Assembly (NCBI RefSeq): GCF_036516575.1
Contig: NZ_DATBTY010000077.1
Span: 1-45,116 of the forward strand
Direction: 5' to 3'
Source: Cerasibacillus sp036516575
GTDB lineage: Bacteria; Bacillota; Bacilli; Bacillales; Amphibacillaceae
DNA: 45,116 bases
The position numbers were made by a program, and so were the translations under genes. The notes under the pieces were generated by a model. It was not told the DNA's origin. It saw only the letters and a program-made list of their open reading frames with translations, and searched no databases. This document shows, piece by piece, positions 33,159 to 40,220 of the stretch (position 1 is the first letter of the stretch; the number at the start of each line of letters is the position of its first letter).

Positions 33159-34990
33159 GTAGGTTAATGGATTATTTGCATCGTCATCTAATTGTGGTTG
33201 CTATCTTTCTTCTTACGTTAAAAACAATTATGGTGACTTTGTTTGGCTTTGAACTCACGATGCATAATGGCTTGGATTGGATCATACTGGTTATCAGTCC
33301 AATTGGGACATTGATGGTGTTCTTTTCTATCAGTTTTTTTATAAAGAAACGGTTCCAGCCAATTGGTTTCTTTGTGACCTATCTTTTGGTGACTGGCTTA
33401 TTATATGCCAATTTACTTTATTACCGTTTTTATATCGATTTTGTCACATTTTCTGTATTCCTACAATTGGATAATGTAGGCGGCCTAGGGGCAAGTACAG
33501 TTGAACTCATGTCACTGTTTGATGTATTCATCTTTTTAGATATTATTTTTATCGGATATCTCATGTTATCTAGACGGGGCATGAATATGAAGATGCCACG
33601 TAAAAAACAATATGGAATGATCAGCATCGCCATGATTGTGCTTACTATTCTTCTCGGGGTGATGCAGAACCAACATCTATTCGAGACAGAATACAATCGT
33701 CAGGCACTCGTTAAGTCATTAGGATTATATAATTATCAAATGGCGAATATGATATTTGGCATGATGGCTCCAATTGAGAAGGTATTTTCAACAAAAGCAG
33801 ATGCTGAAGAGATAAGTAGTTTCATACAAAAGGAAGATCAAAACGAGACAGATACATTTGGCATCGCAAGAGGGAAAAATATTGTGCTGATTAGTATGGA
33901 ATCCTTACAACAATTCGTCATTCAGCGTGAAGTAAATGGGGAGGAAATCACACCGTTTTTAAACAAATTGATTGAAGAGAGCTATTATTTTCCAAATATA
34001 TATGATCAAACCGCGCAAGGGAAAACTTCTGATGCTGAATTAATGGTCGATACGGGGTTATATCCATTGTCGAGTGGTTCTGTTTTCGTTCGTCATCCAG
34101 AAAATCATTTTGTTTCATTGCAAAAAATTTTACAGGAAGATGGTAACTACCAATCCTATGTTTTTCATGGAAATGACGCAACATTTTGGAATCGGAATGG
34201 AATATATCCGAATTTAGGTTATGAACATTTCTATGCAAAAGAAAGCTATGATGTGACAGAAGAAAATTCGATTAATTATGGGATTAAAGACATTCCTTTT
34301 TTTGAACAGTCGATGACATATGTAACAGATTTACCCGAACCTTTCTTAGCGAAGTTCATTACGTTAACAAATCATTTTCCATTTTTGCTTGATGAAGCAG
34401 ATCAACTGATTGATGAAGCAGAGACAGAGGAGGACGTTGTTAATCGCTATGTAACGACTGTTCGCTATATGGATGCAGTGATCGAGCGTTTCTTTGCATT
34501 ACTAAAGGAAAAAAATATATATGAACATACGATTTTTGTATTGTATGGAGACCATTATGGCATCTCGAAAAAATACGAAGCAGGTGTGCATGAGTTTTTG
34601 GGGCAAGCGTATACACCCTTAAATCACTTACAATTACAACGAATTCCACTTATCATCCACATTCCAGGACAAGAAGGAGAAGTAGTGGAAACACTAGGTG
34701 GGGAAATTGATATCCATGCGACATTACTACATCTACTGGGGATTTCACAAGAGAATCATATGAACTTTAGCCAAAATCTTTTTGCAAGAAGTGAAAATCA
34801 TCCCGTCATATTTCGCGATGGAAGTATGATTGTTAAAGATTATGCTTATATGGATAATGTTTGTTATGACCGAAAAACAGATAAAATGACAGACGATACT
34901 AAGTGTGAACCGTATTTAGAAACCGTCCGTCAAGAATTAAAAATGTCAGATGATATTATTCTTGGGGACCTGTTACAGTATTTAAAATGA
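33155..34990 (+). CDS. LtaS-family phosphoglycerol transferase (sulfatase fold)
   Basis: 611 residues. Five N-terminal membrane helices (to about 180) are followed by an extracellular sulfatase-fold domain. Catalytic features of lipoteichoic acid synthases are present: metal Glu in VLISMESLQQF, nucleophile T291 in QTAQGKTSDAELM, FHGNDATFWNRN, THFPF-like TNHFPF and metal Asp-His in YGDHYGISKK. LtaS enzymes move glycerol-phosphate from phosphatidylglycerol onto a growing chain or a lipid primer outside the membrane. The start overlaps the fusion-gene stop by four bases, implying co-translation. In this cluster it may decorate or prime on the product of the two upstream enzymes. General activity is firm; the acceptor is open. 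Confidence 0.92.
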   Translation: MSRLMDYLHRHLIVVAIFLLTLKTIMVTLFGFELTMHNGLDWIILVISPIGTLMVFFSISFFIKKRFQPIGFFVTYLLVTGLLYANLLYYRFYIDFVTFSVFLQLDNVGGLGASTVELMSLFDVFIFLDIIFIGYLMLSRRGMNMKMPRKKQYGMISIAMIVLTILLGVMQNQHLFETEYNRQALVKSLGLYNYQMANMIFGMMAPIEKVFSTKADAEEISSFIQKEDQNETDTFGIARGKNIVLISMESLQQFVIQREVNGEEITPFLNKLIEESYYFPNIYDQTAQGKTSDAELMVDTGLYPLSSGSVFVRHPENHFVSLQKILQEDGNYQSYVFHGNDATFWNRNGIYPNLGYEHFYAKESYDVTEENSINYGIKDIPFFEQSMTYVTDLPEPFLAKFITLTNHFPFLLDEADQLIDEAETEEDVVNRYVTTVRYMDAVIERFFALLKEKNIYEHTIFVLYGDHYGISKKYEAGVHEFLGQAYTPLNHLQLQRIPLIIHIPGQEGEVVETLGGEIDIHATLLHLLGISQENHMNFSQNLFARSENHPVIFRDGSMIVKDYAYMDNVCYDRKTDKMTDDTKCEPYLETVRQELKMSDDIILGDLLQYLK

Positions 34991-34993
34991 AGA

Positions 34994-35470
34994 GCACTGA
35001 GTGTTCAACGCGTTGTCTCGTTGGTATTTTTTGAGTTGAGAGGTTGCATTGATCGTTCAATAGGTTGTCTCGTTGGTATTTTTTGAGTTGAGAGTCTGCA
35101 TTGAGCGTTCAACACGTTGTCTCGTTGGTATTTTTTGAGTTGAGAGGCTGCATTGGGCGTTCAATACGATGTCTCGTTGGTATTTTTTGAGTTGAGAGGT
35201 TGCATTGATCGTTCAATAGGTTGTCTCGTTGGTATTTTTTGAGTTGAGAGTCTGCATTGATCGTTCAATACGTTGTCTCGTTGCTATTTTTCGTTCTGAG
35301 AGGCCGCATTGATTGTTCAATACGTTGTCTCGTTGGTATTTTTCGAGTTGAGAAGCTGCATTGATCGTTCAACACGTTGTCTCGTTGCTGTTTTTCGTTC
35401 TGAGAGGCTGCTTTGGGTGTTCAATGCAATCTCTCATTGCAAATTTTCATCATGAGAGGTTGTATTGGAC
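34994..35470. repeat. Array of about nine 52-bp tandem hairpin repeats
   Basis: The mark GTTGTCTCG recurs at exactly 52-base steps (35012, 35064, 35116, 35168, 35220, 35272, 35324, 35376, and a diverged one near 35428). Each unit can fold: CAATACG..TCTCGTT at the left pairs imperfectly with GTTGAGAG..GCATTG at the right around a TATTTTTTGA loop. In the last, most diverged copy CAATGCAATCTCTCAT still pairs with ATGAGAGGTTGTATTG, with compensating changes. The array starts right after the LtaS-like stop and ends before the HIT gene. Unlike CRISPR there are no unique spacers. Confidence 0.9.
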
Positions 35471-35534
35471 AATAATAATGCCCTATAGACTATGAAATAA
35501 AGCCCTACTTGATCACGAAATGTAAGGAGAATTT

Positions 35535-35945
35535 ATGATGGTAAAAGATTGTGTTTTCTGTCATCCCGAACTTGAACCTAACCAAAGTATCATTTTCAGT
35601 AATGAGCATTGTATGTTTTTACAGTTGAAGCAATTTCGAATAAAAGGTATTCAATTAGCTGGTGCCGGATTAATTGTTCCTAAAAAACATAGAGAAACTG
35701 CATTTGATATGAGGCGCGAGGAATGGGATGCCACATACACACTGCTTCATGAAGTAAAGAAATATATAGATGAAACATATCAACCTCAAGGATATAATAT
35801 TGGTTGGAATTGCGGAGAAGTTGGCGGTCAACATATTTTCCATGCACATTTTCATGTTTTACCAAGATATGAAGATGAACCTTTGGCGGGAAAAGGAATA
35901 AGATATATGTTTAAGGGGAGTAAGAACAAAAGGAAAGCTGATTAA
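35535..35945 (+). CDS. HIT-family protein
   Basis: 136 residues; ATG at 35535 or 35538, both in reach of GTAAGGAG. It opens with CVFCHPELEPNQSIIFSNE (a zinc-type CxxC) and has the histidine-triad motif HAHFHVLPR preceded by GEVGGQHIF near residue 105-115. HIT hydrolases and transferases cleave nucleotide-phosphate bonds, for example in dinucleoside polyphosphates. Length and motif are normal. It stands alone between the repeat array and the toxin-antitoxin locus. Its specific substrate cannot be told from the sequence. Confidence 0.92.
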   Translation: MMVKDCVFCHPELEPNQSIIFSNEHCMFLQLKQFRIKGIQLAGAGLIVPKKHRETAFDMRREEWDATYTLLHEVKKYIDETYQPQGYNIGWNCGEVGGQHIFHAHFHVLPRYEDEPLAGKGIRYMFKGSKNKRKAD

Positions 35946-36058
35946 TTTAATCGAAGTATGTCTATTGAGTGTTATGATGCGCTGTGTTGTAGACATTTTT
36001 TCTGTATTGGCATGAACATTAATAATATGATGATAAAAGTCAACCATTTGATTTAATA

Positions 36059-36067
36059 TGGTATAAT
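36059..36067 (+). promoter_or_regulatory. Extended -10 promoter of the toxin gene
   Basis: TGGTATAAT at 36059-36067, with no good -35; transcription would start near 36074, giving a ~75-base leader. Confidence 0.55.
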
Positions 36068-36113
36068 CAATTTACAATAGACTAGCTTTACATGAGGGAT
36101 TGGGCACACGTAC

Positions 36114-36136
36114 CTTCTAGGATCATCCTATGGAGG
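36114..36136 (+). promoter_or_regulatory. Hairpin hiding the toxin ribosome-binding site
   Basis: TAGGAT-C-ATCCTA extended by CTTC (36114-36117) pairing with GAGG (36133-36136) would bury the start of the purine-rich site GGAGGGAGGTGG. Shine-Dalgarno occlusion of this kind is common in type I toxin mRNAs. Confidence 0.5.
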
Positions 36137-36148
36137 GAGGTGGTGCCT

Positions 36149-36232
36149 ATGGATATGGAAAGCGTATTAACGCTGATGATTTCATTCGGCATGTTAATTG
36201 CTTTTATCATGTCCGATAAAGATAAAAAGTAA
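36149..36232 (+). CDS. Type I toxin, 27-residue holin-like membrane peptide
   Basis: ATG 36149 follows GGAGGGAGGTGGTGCCT. The product begins MDMESVLTLMISFGML, continues as one hydrophobic helix and ends SDKDKK. Short acidic N-terminus, LMI/FGMLI core and Lys-rich end match the putative holin-like toxins of Bacillus and relatives (TxpA/Hol_Tox-like). Such peptides insert in the membrane when their mRNA is not blocked by an antisense RNA. A convergent promoter and two opposed terminators downstream supply exactly that antisense RNA. It is too short for most gene callers. Confidence 0.8.
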   Translation: MDMESVLTLMISFGMLIAFIMSDKDKK

Positions 36233-36269
36233 TCCCTCGTGTGCTTTAGCGGAGCCTTGAGGGATTACT
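36224..36269 (-). terminator. Terminator of the antisense RNA
   Basis: A perfect 11-bp stem (36228-36238 with 36259-36269), followed on the minus strand by five T. Confidence 0.8.
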
Positions 36270-36310
36270 TCCTTCCTGTGCCTACCCCTCTTGTCGGGGT
36301 TGGTCTATTG

Positions 36311-36343
36311 ATGACCGCTAATAACTAGCGGTCATTTTATTAT
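36311..36343 (+). terminator. Terminator of the toxin mRNA
   Basis: ATGACCGCTA-ATAAC-TAGCGGTCAT, a perfect 10-bp stem followed by TTTATTAT. Confidence 0.85.
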
Positions 36344-36360
36344 CATATTATTATAATTTT

Positions 36361-36390
36361 ATTATACCATGTGAATCATATTTATTTCAA
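36361..36390 (-). promoter_or_regulatory. Minus-strand promoter of the antitoxin RNA
   Basis: On the minus strand TTGAAA (36390-36385), 18 bases, then a consensus TATAAT (36366-36361). It points back toward the toxin gene. Confidence 0.7.
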
Positions 36391-36448
36391 TAAAAGGATT
36401 CATGGGAATGTGTCAACTTTTTCTTGATAAGTTTTTAACACTAAACGC

Positions 36449-36975
36449 TTATTCCGCAAATTCTGGATTCATCTGTAAAATATGCGCTTCAATATATTCA
36501 GTCCAATTACGATACTCACCATCGTCCAGTAAGCCATATACATATTTTTTTGATTTCCGAAAACCTTTCATTATTTGGATTTAATCCACCGGCCCTTTTA
36601 GTTTTATCTATTAAGTTGACTGTTATATATGAAAAACCACCATCTACAGAATTATCGTCGGATAGATTTTCTCATTTTCTACACTTCTTTCACTTCTTCA
36701 ACTACTTCATCAGTGATATTCTTTTTAAATGTAGGAGCATTATCGCCCATTTTAATATCGTCCGTTTCCTCTGAATATAAAACAAGTCTGCCAGCATCAT
36801 AAATTCAAGGATAACGTGGATAGAAACTTTTAATATGGTCTGGCCCTGCGGGTGAAAACCAAAGAATAATAAAAGGTTCAGGTTCGTCTGTTGCATAATT
36901 CGTATGTTTACTGCAACTTACCATTAAACTAAATAGCGACATTATAAGTAACAAAAACATGACATGTTTATTCAA
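36449..36975 (-). pseudogene. Decayed lipoprotein gene
   Basis: Minus-strand fragments line up as one former gene. A signal peptide with lipobox (MFLLLIMSLFSLMVSCSKHT) is followed by EPFIILWFSPAGPDHIKSFY, an in-frame stop, then LVLYSEETDDIKMGDNAP and DEVVEEVKEV. After a frameshift come DDNSVDGGFSYITVNLIDKT and GLNPNNERFSEI, and after another YVYGLLDDGEYRNWTEYIEA, ending NPEFAE at 36449. At least one stop and two frame changes make it dead. The start may be TTG 36975. Function is unknown. Plus-strand open frames here are its shadow. Confidence 0.7.
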
Positions 36976-37356
36976 TAATGTGAGATGGATAAAATATTCA
37001 TGTTGGCAGGACTAAGAATAAGTTCAGAAAAGATGTGTCCTTGTTTATGATACTAATAAATTCAGAGTGTAACATCACCATAAAATAAATGATACAGTAT
37101 GTCTATGACATAGAAGAGGTATTGGTGGAAGTAGATTGCTGTATTGTGGTATGTTAAGATTTGATTTTTTTACATTTAAACAGTCTAATTGAGAAAAACA
37201 AATGATATTTAATTATAAAATTAATTCCAATCAAGGTATATTTTTAACACAATGTGTGAGTATATAATATATAGCTTATAAAGTATAGGCTTCAATCATT
37301 ATCACAAACCGAATCATAGCCGTAATAAAAGGAATTGCTATTAAAAAAGTTATTAG
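36976..37356. other. Intergenic stretch before ahpC
   Basis: Very AT-rich; no gene, hairpin or repeat is recognised apart from the ahpC control region at its right edge. Confidence 0.5.
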
Positions 37357-37410
37357 TTGACGAACATTAAATTCTATGTAATAATAAGTTTGTAATTAGA
37401 ATTAATGTAA
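37357..37410 (+). promoter_or_regulatory. ahpCF promoter with PerR-like box
   Basis: TTGACG (37357-37362) and TAATAA (37379-37384) are 16 bases apart. TTAGAATTAATGTAA at 37396-37410 matches the PerR consensus TTATAATTATTATAA at 12 of 15 positions and lies over the expected start of transcription, a repressor position. Confidence 0.5.
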
Positions 37411-37477
37411 ATAGATAATTGTGATTACATTAATTTTATTACCCTTAACTACTAAATACATAAGGAGGAATTTTATT

Positions 37478-38047
37478 ATGTCATTAATTGGTAAAGAAAT
37501 TCTACCATTCAAAGCAGATGCATATGATGCAAGTAAAGATGAGTTTATTAAAGTATCAGAGGAGGACTTAAAAGGAAAGTGGAGTGTTGTTGTTTTTTAT
37601 CCAGCAGACTTCTCATTCGTATGTCCAACTGAGCTTGAAGATGTACAAAACCATTACGAAAAATTAAAAGAGCTTGGTGCTGAAGTTTATTCTGTTTCAA
37701 CAGATACACACTTTGTTCATAAAGCATGGCATGACCATTCAGATGCCATTAGCAAACTTGAATATATTATGATTGGAGACCCATCTCAAACAATTACTAG
37801 AAACTTTGATGTACTTGATGAGGAATTAGGTCTTGCACAACGCGGAACGTTCATTATTGATCCAGACGGTGTTGTTCAAGCAGCTGAAATCAACGCTGAC
37901 GGTATCGGCCGTGATGCAAGTACATTAATCGGCAAACTTAAAGCAGCACAATATGTTCGTGAAAACCCAGGTGAAGTATGCCCTGCTAAATGGGAAGAAG
38001 GTTCAGCAACACTTGCGCCTAGCCTTGATTTAGTAGGCAAAATTTAA
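37478..38047 (+). CDS. ahpC: Alkyl hydroperoxide reductase peroxiredoxin subunit AhpC
   Basis: 189 residues from ATG 37478, which follows AAGGAGGAATTTTATT; longer readings are leader sequence. A typical 2-Cys peroxiredoxin: peroxidatic C49 in DFSFVCPTELED, the STDTHFVHKAWH segment, and resolving Cys in GEVCPAKWEEG near the C-terminus. It reduces H2O2, organic peroxides and peroxynitrite and is recharged by AhpF, encoded 16 bases downstream. A possible PerR box lies in its promoter, as in other Bacillales. Confidence 0.97.
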   Translation: MSLIGKEILPFKADAYDASKDEFIKVSEEDLKGKWSVVVFYPADFSFVCPTELEDVQNHYEKLKELGAEVYSVSTDTHFVHKAWHDHSDAISKLEYIMIGDPSQTITRNFDVLDEELGLAQRGTFIIDPDGVVQAAEINADGIGRDASTLIGKLKAAQYVRENPGEVCPAKWEEGSATLAPSLDLVGKI

Positions 38048-38063
38048 GGGGGAGCAATCATAC

Positions 38064-39593
38064 ATGCTTGATAAAGATATAAAAGCACAACTATCCCAAT
38101 ACTTGAAAATGATGGAAGGGGATGTCGTACTTAAAGTAAGTGCAGGTTCCGATAATGTTTCCCGTGACATGGTGGCACTACTTGATGAACTTGCCACCAT
38201 GTCATCCCATATTAAAGTGGAAAAGACGACACTTAAAAGAACGCCTAGTTTTAGTGTAAACCGTGTTGGAGAAGACACGGGCATTACATTTGCTGGTATT
38301 CCACTGGGTCATGAATTTACATCTTTTGTCCTTGCACTTCTGCAAGTAAGTGGAAGAACGCCAAAAGTGGATGAGAATTTAATTAATCAAGTTAAGAACT
38401 TAGAAGGCGAATACCATTTTGAAACGTATGTCAGCTTAAGCTGTACGAAATGTCCAGATGTCGTTCAAGCACTTAACGTGATGAGTGTACTGAACCCTAA
38501 TGTGACACATACAATGATTGATGGGGCCGCTTTTAAAGAAGAAGCAGAGAGTAAAAACATTATGGCCGTTCCAACGATTTATTTAAATGGTGAACCATTT
38601 GGTAACGGGCGTATGACATTAGAAGAAATTCTCACACAATTAGGTGGCGGGCCAGATGCTTCTGAGTTTAATGAGAAAGACCCGTTTGATATACTCGTTG
38701 TAGGTGGTGGTCCTGCAGGAGCAAGTGCGGCCATCTATGCTGCACGTAAAGGTCTACGTACGGGTGTGTTAGCAGAACGTGTAGGTGGTCAAGTAAATGA
38801 TACAGCTGCAATTGAAAACTTTATTAGTGTGAAACGTATCGAAGGACCACAATTTGCTGCCAATTTAGAAGAGCATATGAAAGAGTATCATATTGATATT
38901 ATGAATATGCAAAAGGCAACACGTTTAGAGAAGAAGGATCTTGTTGAAATTGATTTAGAAAATGGTGCGACGTTGAAAAGTAAAGCGGTCATCTTAGCAA
39001 CAGGTGCTCGCTGGAAAAATGTCGGCGTCCCTGGTGAACAAGAATTCAGAAATAAAGGTGTCGCATACTGTCCACACTGTGATGGTCCATTGTTTGAAGG
39101 TAAACGTGTCGCTGTTATCGGTGGCGGTAACTCCGGAATTGAAGCAGCGATTGATCTTGCAGGAATAACGGAACATGTAACTGTTCTTGAATTTGCCTCA
39201 GAACTAAAAGCAGACTCTGTGCTGCAAGACAAATTAAACAGCCTTCCAAACGTGAATGTCATTACAAATGCACAAACAACAGAAATTACTGGTACAAACA
39301 ATGTTAACGGTATTTCATATCTTGACCGTGAAACAGAAGAAGAACATCACATCGAACTGGAAGGTGTCTTCGTGCAAATCGGTCTCTTACCAAACACAGA
39401 CTGGTTAGAGGGATCAGTTGAACGTAATAAGTTTGGTGAAATTATTATTAATGAACATGGCGAAACAAGTATTCCAGGCGTATTTGCTGCAGGTGACTGC
39501 ACGACTGTTACAAACAAACAGATTATCATTTCCATGGGGGCAGGTGCAAACGCAAGCTTAAACGCATTCAATTATCTTGTTCGTGAAAAATAA
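38064..39593 (+). CDS. ahpF: Alkyl hydroperoxide reductase flavoprotein subunit AhpF
   Basis: 509 residues, ATG after AAGGGGGAGCAATCATAC. The N-terminal double thioredoxin-fold part has the redox pair CTKC (about residue 129). FAD-binding DILVVGGGPAGASAAIYAAR follows, then the thioredoxin-reductase-type active site YCPHCDGPLF and an NAD(P)H site VAVIGGGNSGIEAA. The C-terminus has PGVFAAGDCTT. It passes electrons from NADH through FAD and both disulfides to AhpC. Length and motifs are complete, and it sits in the standard ahpC-ahpF operon. Confidence 0.97.
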   Translation: MLDKDIKAQLSQYLKMMEGDVVLKVSAGSDNVSRDMVALLDELATMSSHIKVEKTTLKRTPSFSVNRVGEDTGITFAGIPLGHEFTSFVLALLQVSGRTPKVDENLINQVKNLEGEYHFETYVSLSCTKCPDVVQALNVMSVLNPNVTHTMIDGAAFKEEAESKNIMAVPTIYLNGEPFGNGRMTLEEILTQLGGGPDASEFNEKDPFDILVVGGGPAGASAAIYAARKGLRTGVLAERVGGQVNDTAAIENFISVKRIEGPQFAANLEEHMKEYHIDIMNMQKATRLEKKDLVEIDLENGATLKSKAVILATGARWKNVGVPGEQEFRNKGVAYCPHCDGPLFEGKRVAVIGGGNSGIEAAIDLAGITEHVTVLEFASELKADSVLQDKLNSLPNVNVITNAQTTEITGTNNVNGISYLDRETEEEHHIELEGVFVQIGLLPNTDWLEGSVERNKFGEIIINEHGETSIPGVFAAGDCTTVTNKQIIISMGAGANASLNAFNYLVREK

Positions 39594-39663
39594 TATTCTC
39601 TGTTATTGATTTAACCAACAAAATTTTCTTTAACATATATAACTTTCATTTCCATTATCTACC

Positions 39664-39699
39664 AAAAAGATGAGCCGTTTTTAGCGGTTCATCTTTTTT
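39664..39699. terminator. Terminator of ahpCF
   Basis: AAAAAGATGAGCCG pairs with CGGTTCATCTTTTT (one wobble) around a short TTTTTAG loop. Confidence 0.85.
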
Positions 39700-39779
39700 G
39701 TCTCAATATATTTTTACCTGATTAATTGAAATATTAATTACACTTGTTCCATATTAACTTCTAATATATAACAATATGA

Positions 39780-39995
39780 ATGAAAGTAAATCGGTATGAG
39801 AAATTGACTGTACTTGTATTATCGACGTTATTTGTGTTCGCCATAGGATGCCAATCAAATAAAAATCAGAACCATTCTGAACAAAAGCATCAATCATGGT
39901 GAAGAAAGCACACATTGATTCATACGGAAGATACACACACGATTTATTCTGTCTTACAAGAAATGACTAATAATCTAATAAATTTAAAAGAATAA
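39780..39995 (+). pseudogene. Small lipoprotein gene with an internal stop
   Basis: ATG 39780 opens MKVNRYEKLTVLVLSTLFVF, then AIGCQSNKNQNHSEQKHQSW, a clear lipoprotein signal with lipobox AIGC, and stops at TGA 39900 after 40 residues. The same frame continues RKHTLIHTEDTHTIYSVLQE and MTNNLINLKE to TAA 39993. There is no convincing ribosome-binding site. Either the gene makes a 40-residue lipopeptide, or it is a remnant with a nonsense codon and deletions; the latter seems likelier. Confidence 0.5.
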
Positions 39996-40005
39996 GCATT
40001 TTTAA

Positions 40006-40032
40006 TTAAGACCTCGATTTGGGTCTTTTTTC
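40006..40032 (+). terminator. Terminator hairpin
   Basis: AAGACC-TCGATTT-GGGTCTT followed by TTTTT, just after the small lipoprotein remnant. Confidence 0.75.
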
Positions 40033-40085
40033 ATTCAAAAATATTTATTTTCCTTATATTAATTTACAATTTACAGACATAATTA

Positions 40086-40094
40086 TGTTATAAT
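40086..40094 (+). promoter_or_regulatory. Extended -10 promoter of the DUF2339 gene
   Basis: TGTTATAAT at 40086-40094; no well-spaced -35 is evident. Confidence 0.45.
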
Positions 40095-40220
40095 AAGAAG
40101 GTCATCATATTTCTGAAAAATCAAACTAGATAATTGTTTATGTCATGAGAATTTTGTTTGCAGTTCTAAAGAAAGATATTTAATCAATCATATGTCGAAC
40201 AGTAGTGTGAGGTGAGAAGA

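Larger units (their letters stand above)
36222..36354 (-). ncRNA. Antisense RNA antitoxin of the type I system
   Basis: A minus-strand promoter (36361-36390) should start an RNA near 36354. It would end at the hairpin AGTAATCCCTC...GAGGGATTACT followed by TTTTT (minus sense, 36269-36224). The RNA would be about 130 bases and pair with the toxin mRNA 3' region and the last few toxin codons, the RatA/SR4-like arrangement. A further hairpin, ACCCC-TCTTGTC-GGGGT near 36284-36300, lies inside it. Confidence 0.7.

Noticed and set aside
34994..35470. CRISPR array
   Set aside because: Units are continuous 52-bp repeats with no unique spacers, and no cas genes are present.
36402..36774. Plus-strand open frames of 60 and 74 residues
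   Set aside because: They are antisense to the decayed lipoprotein gene, whose minus-strand segments look like real protein.
38888..39301. 137-residue minus-strand frame
   Set aside because: It is a shadow of ahpF, without start signals or family likeness.
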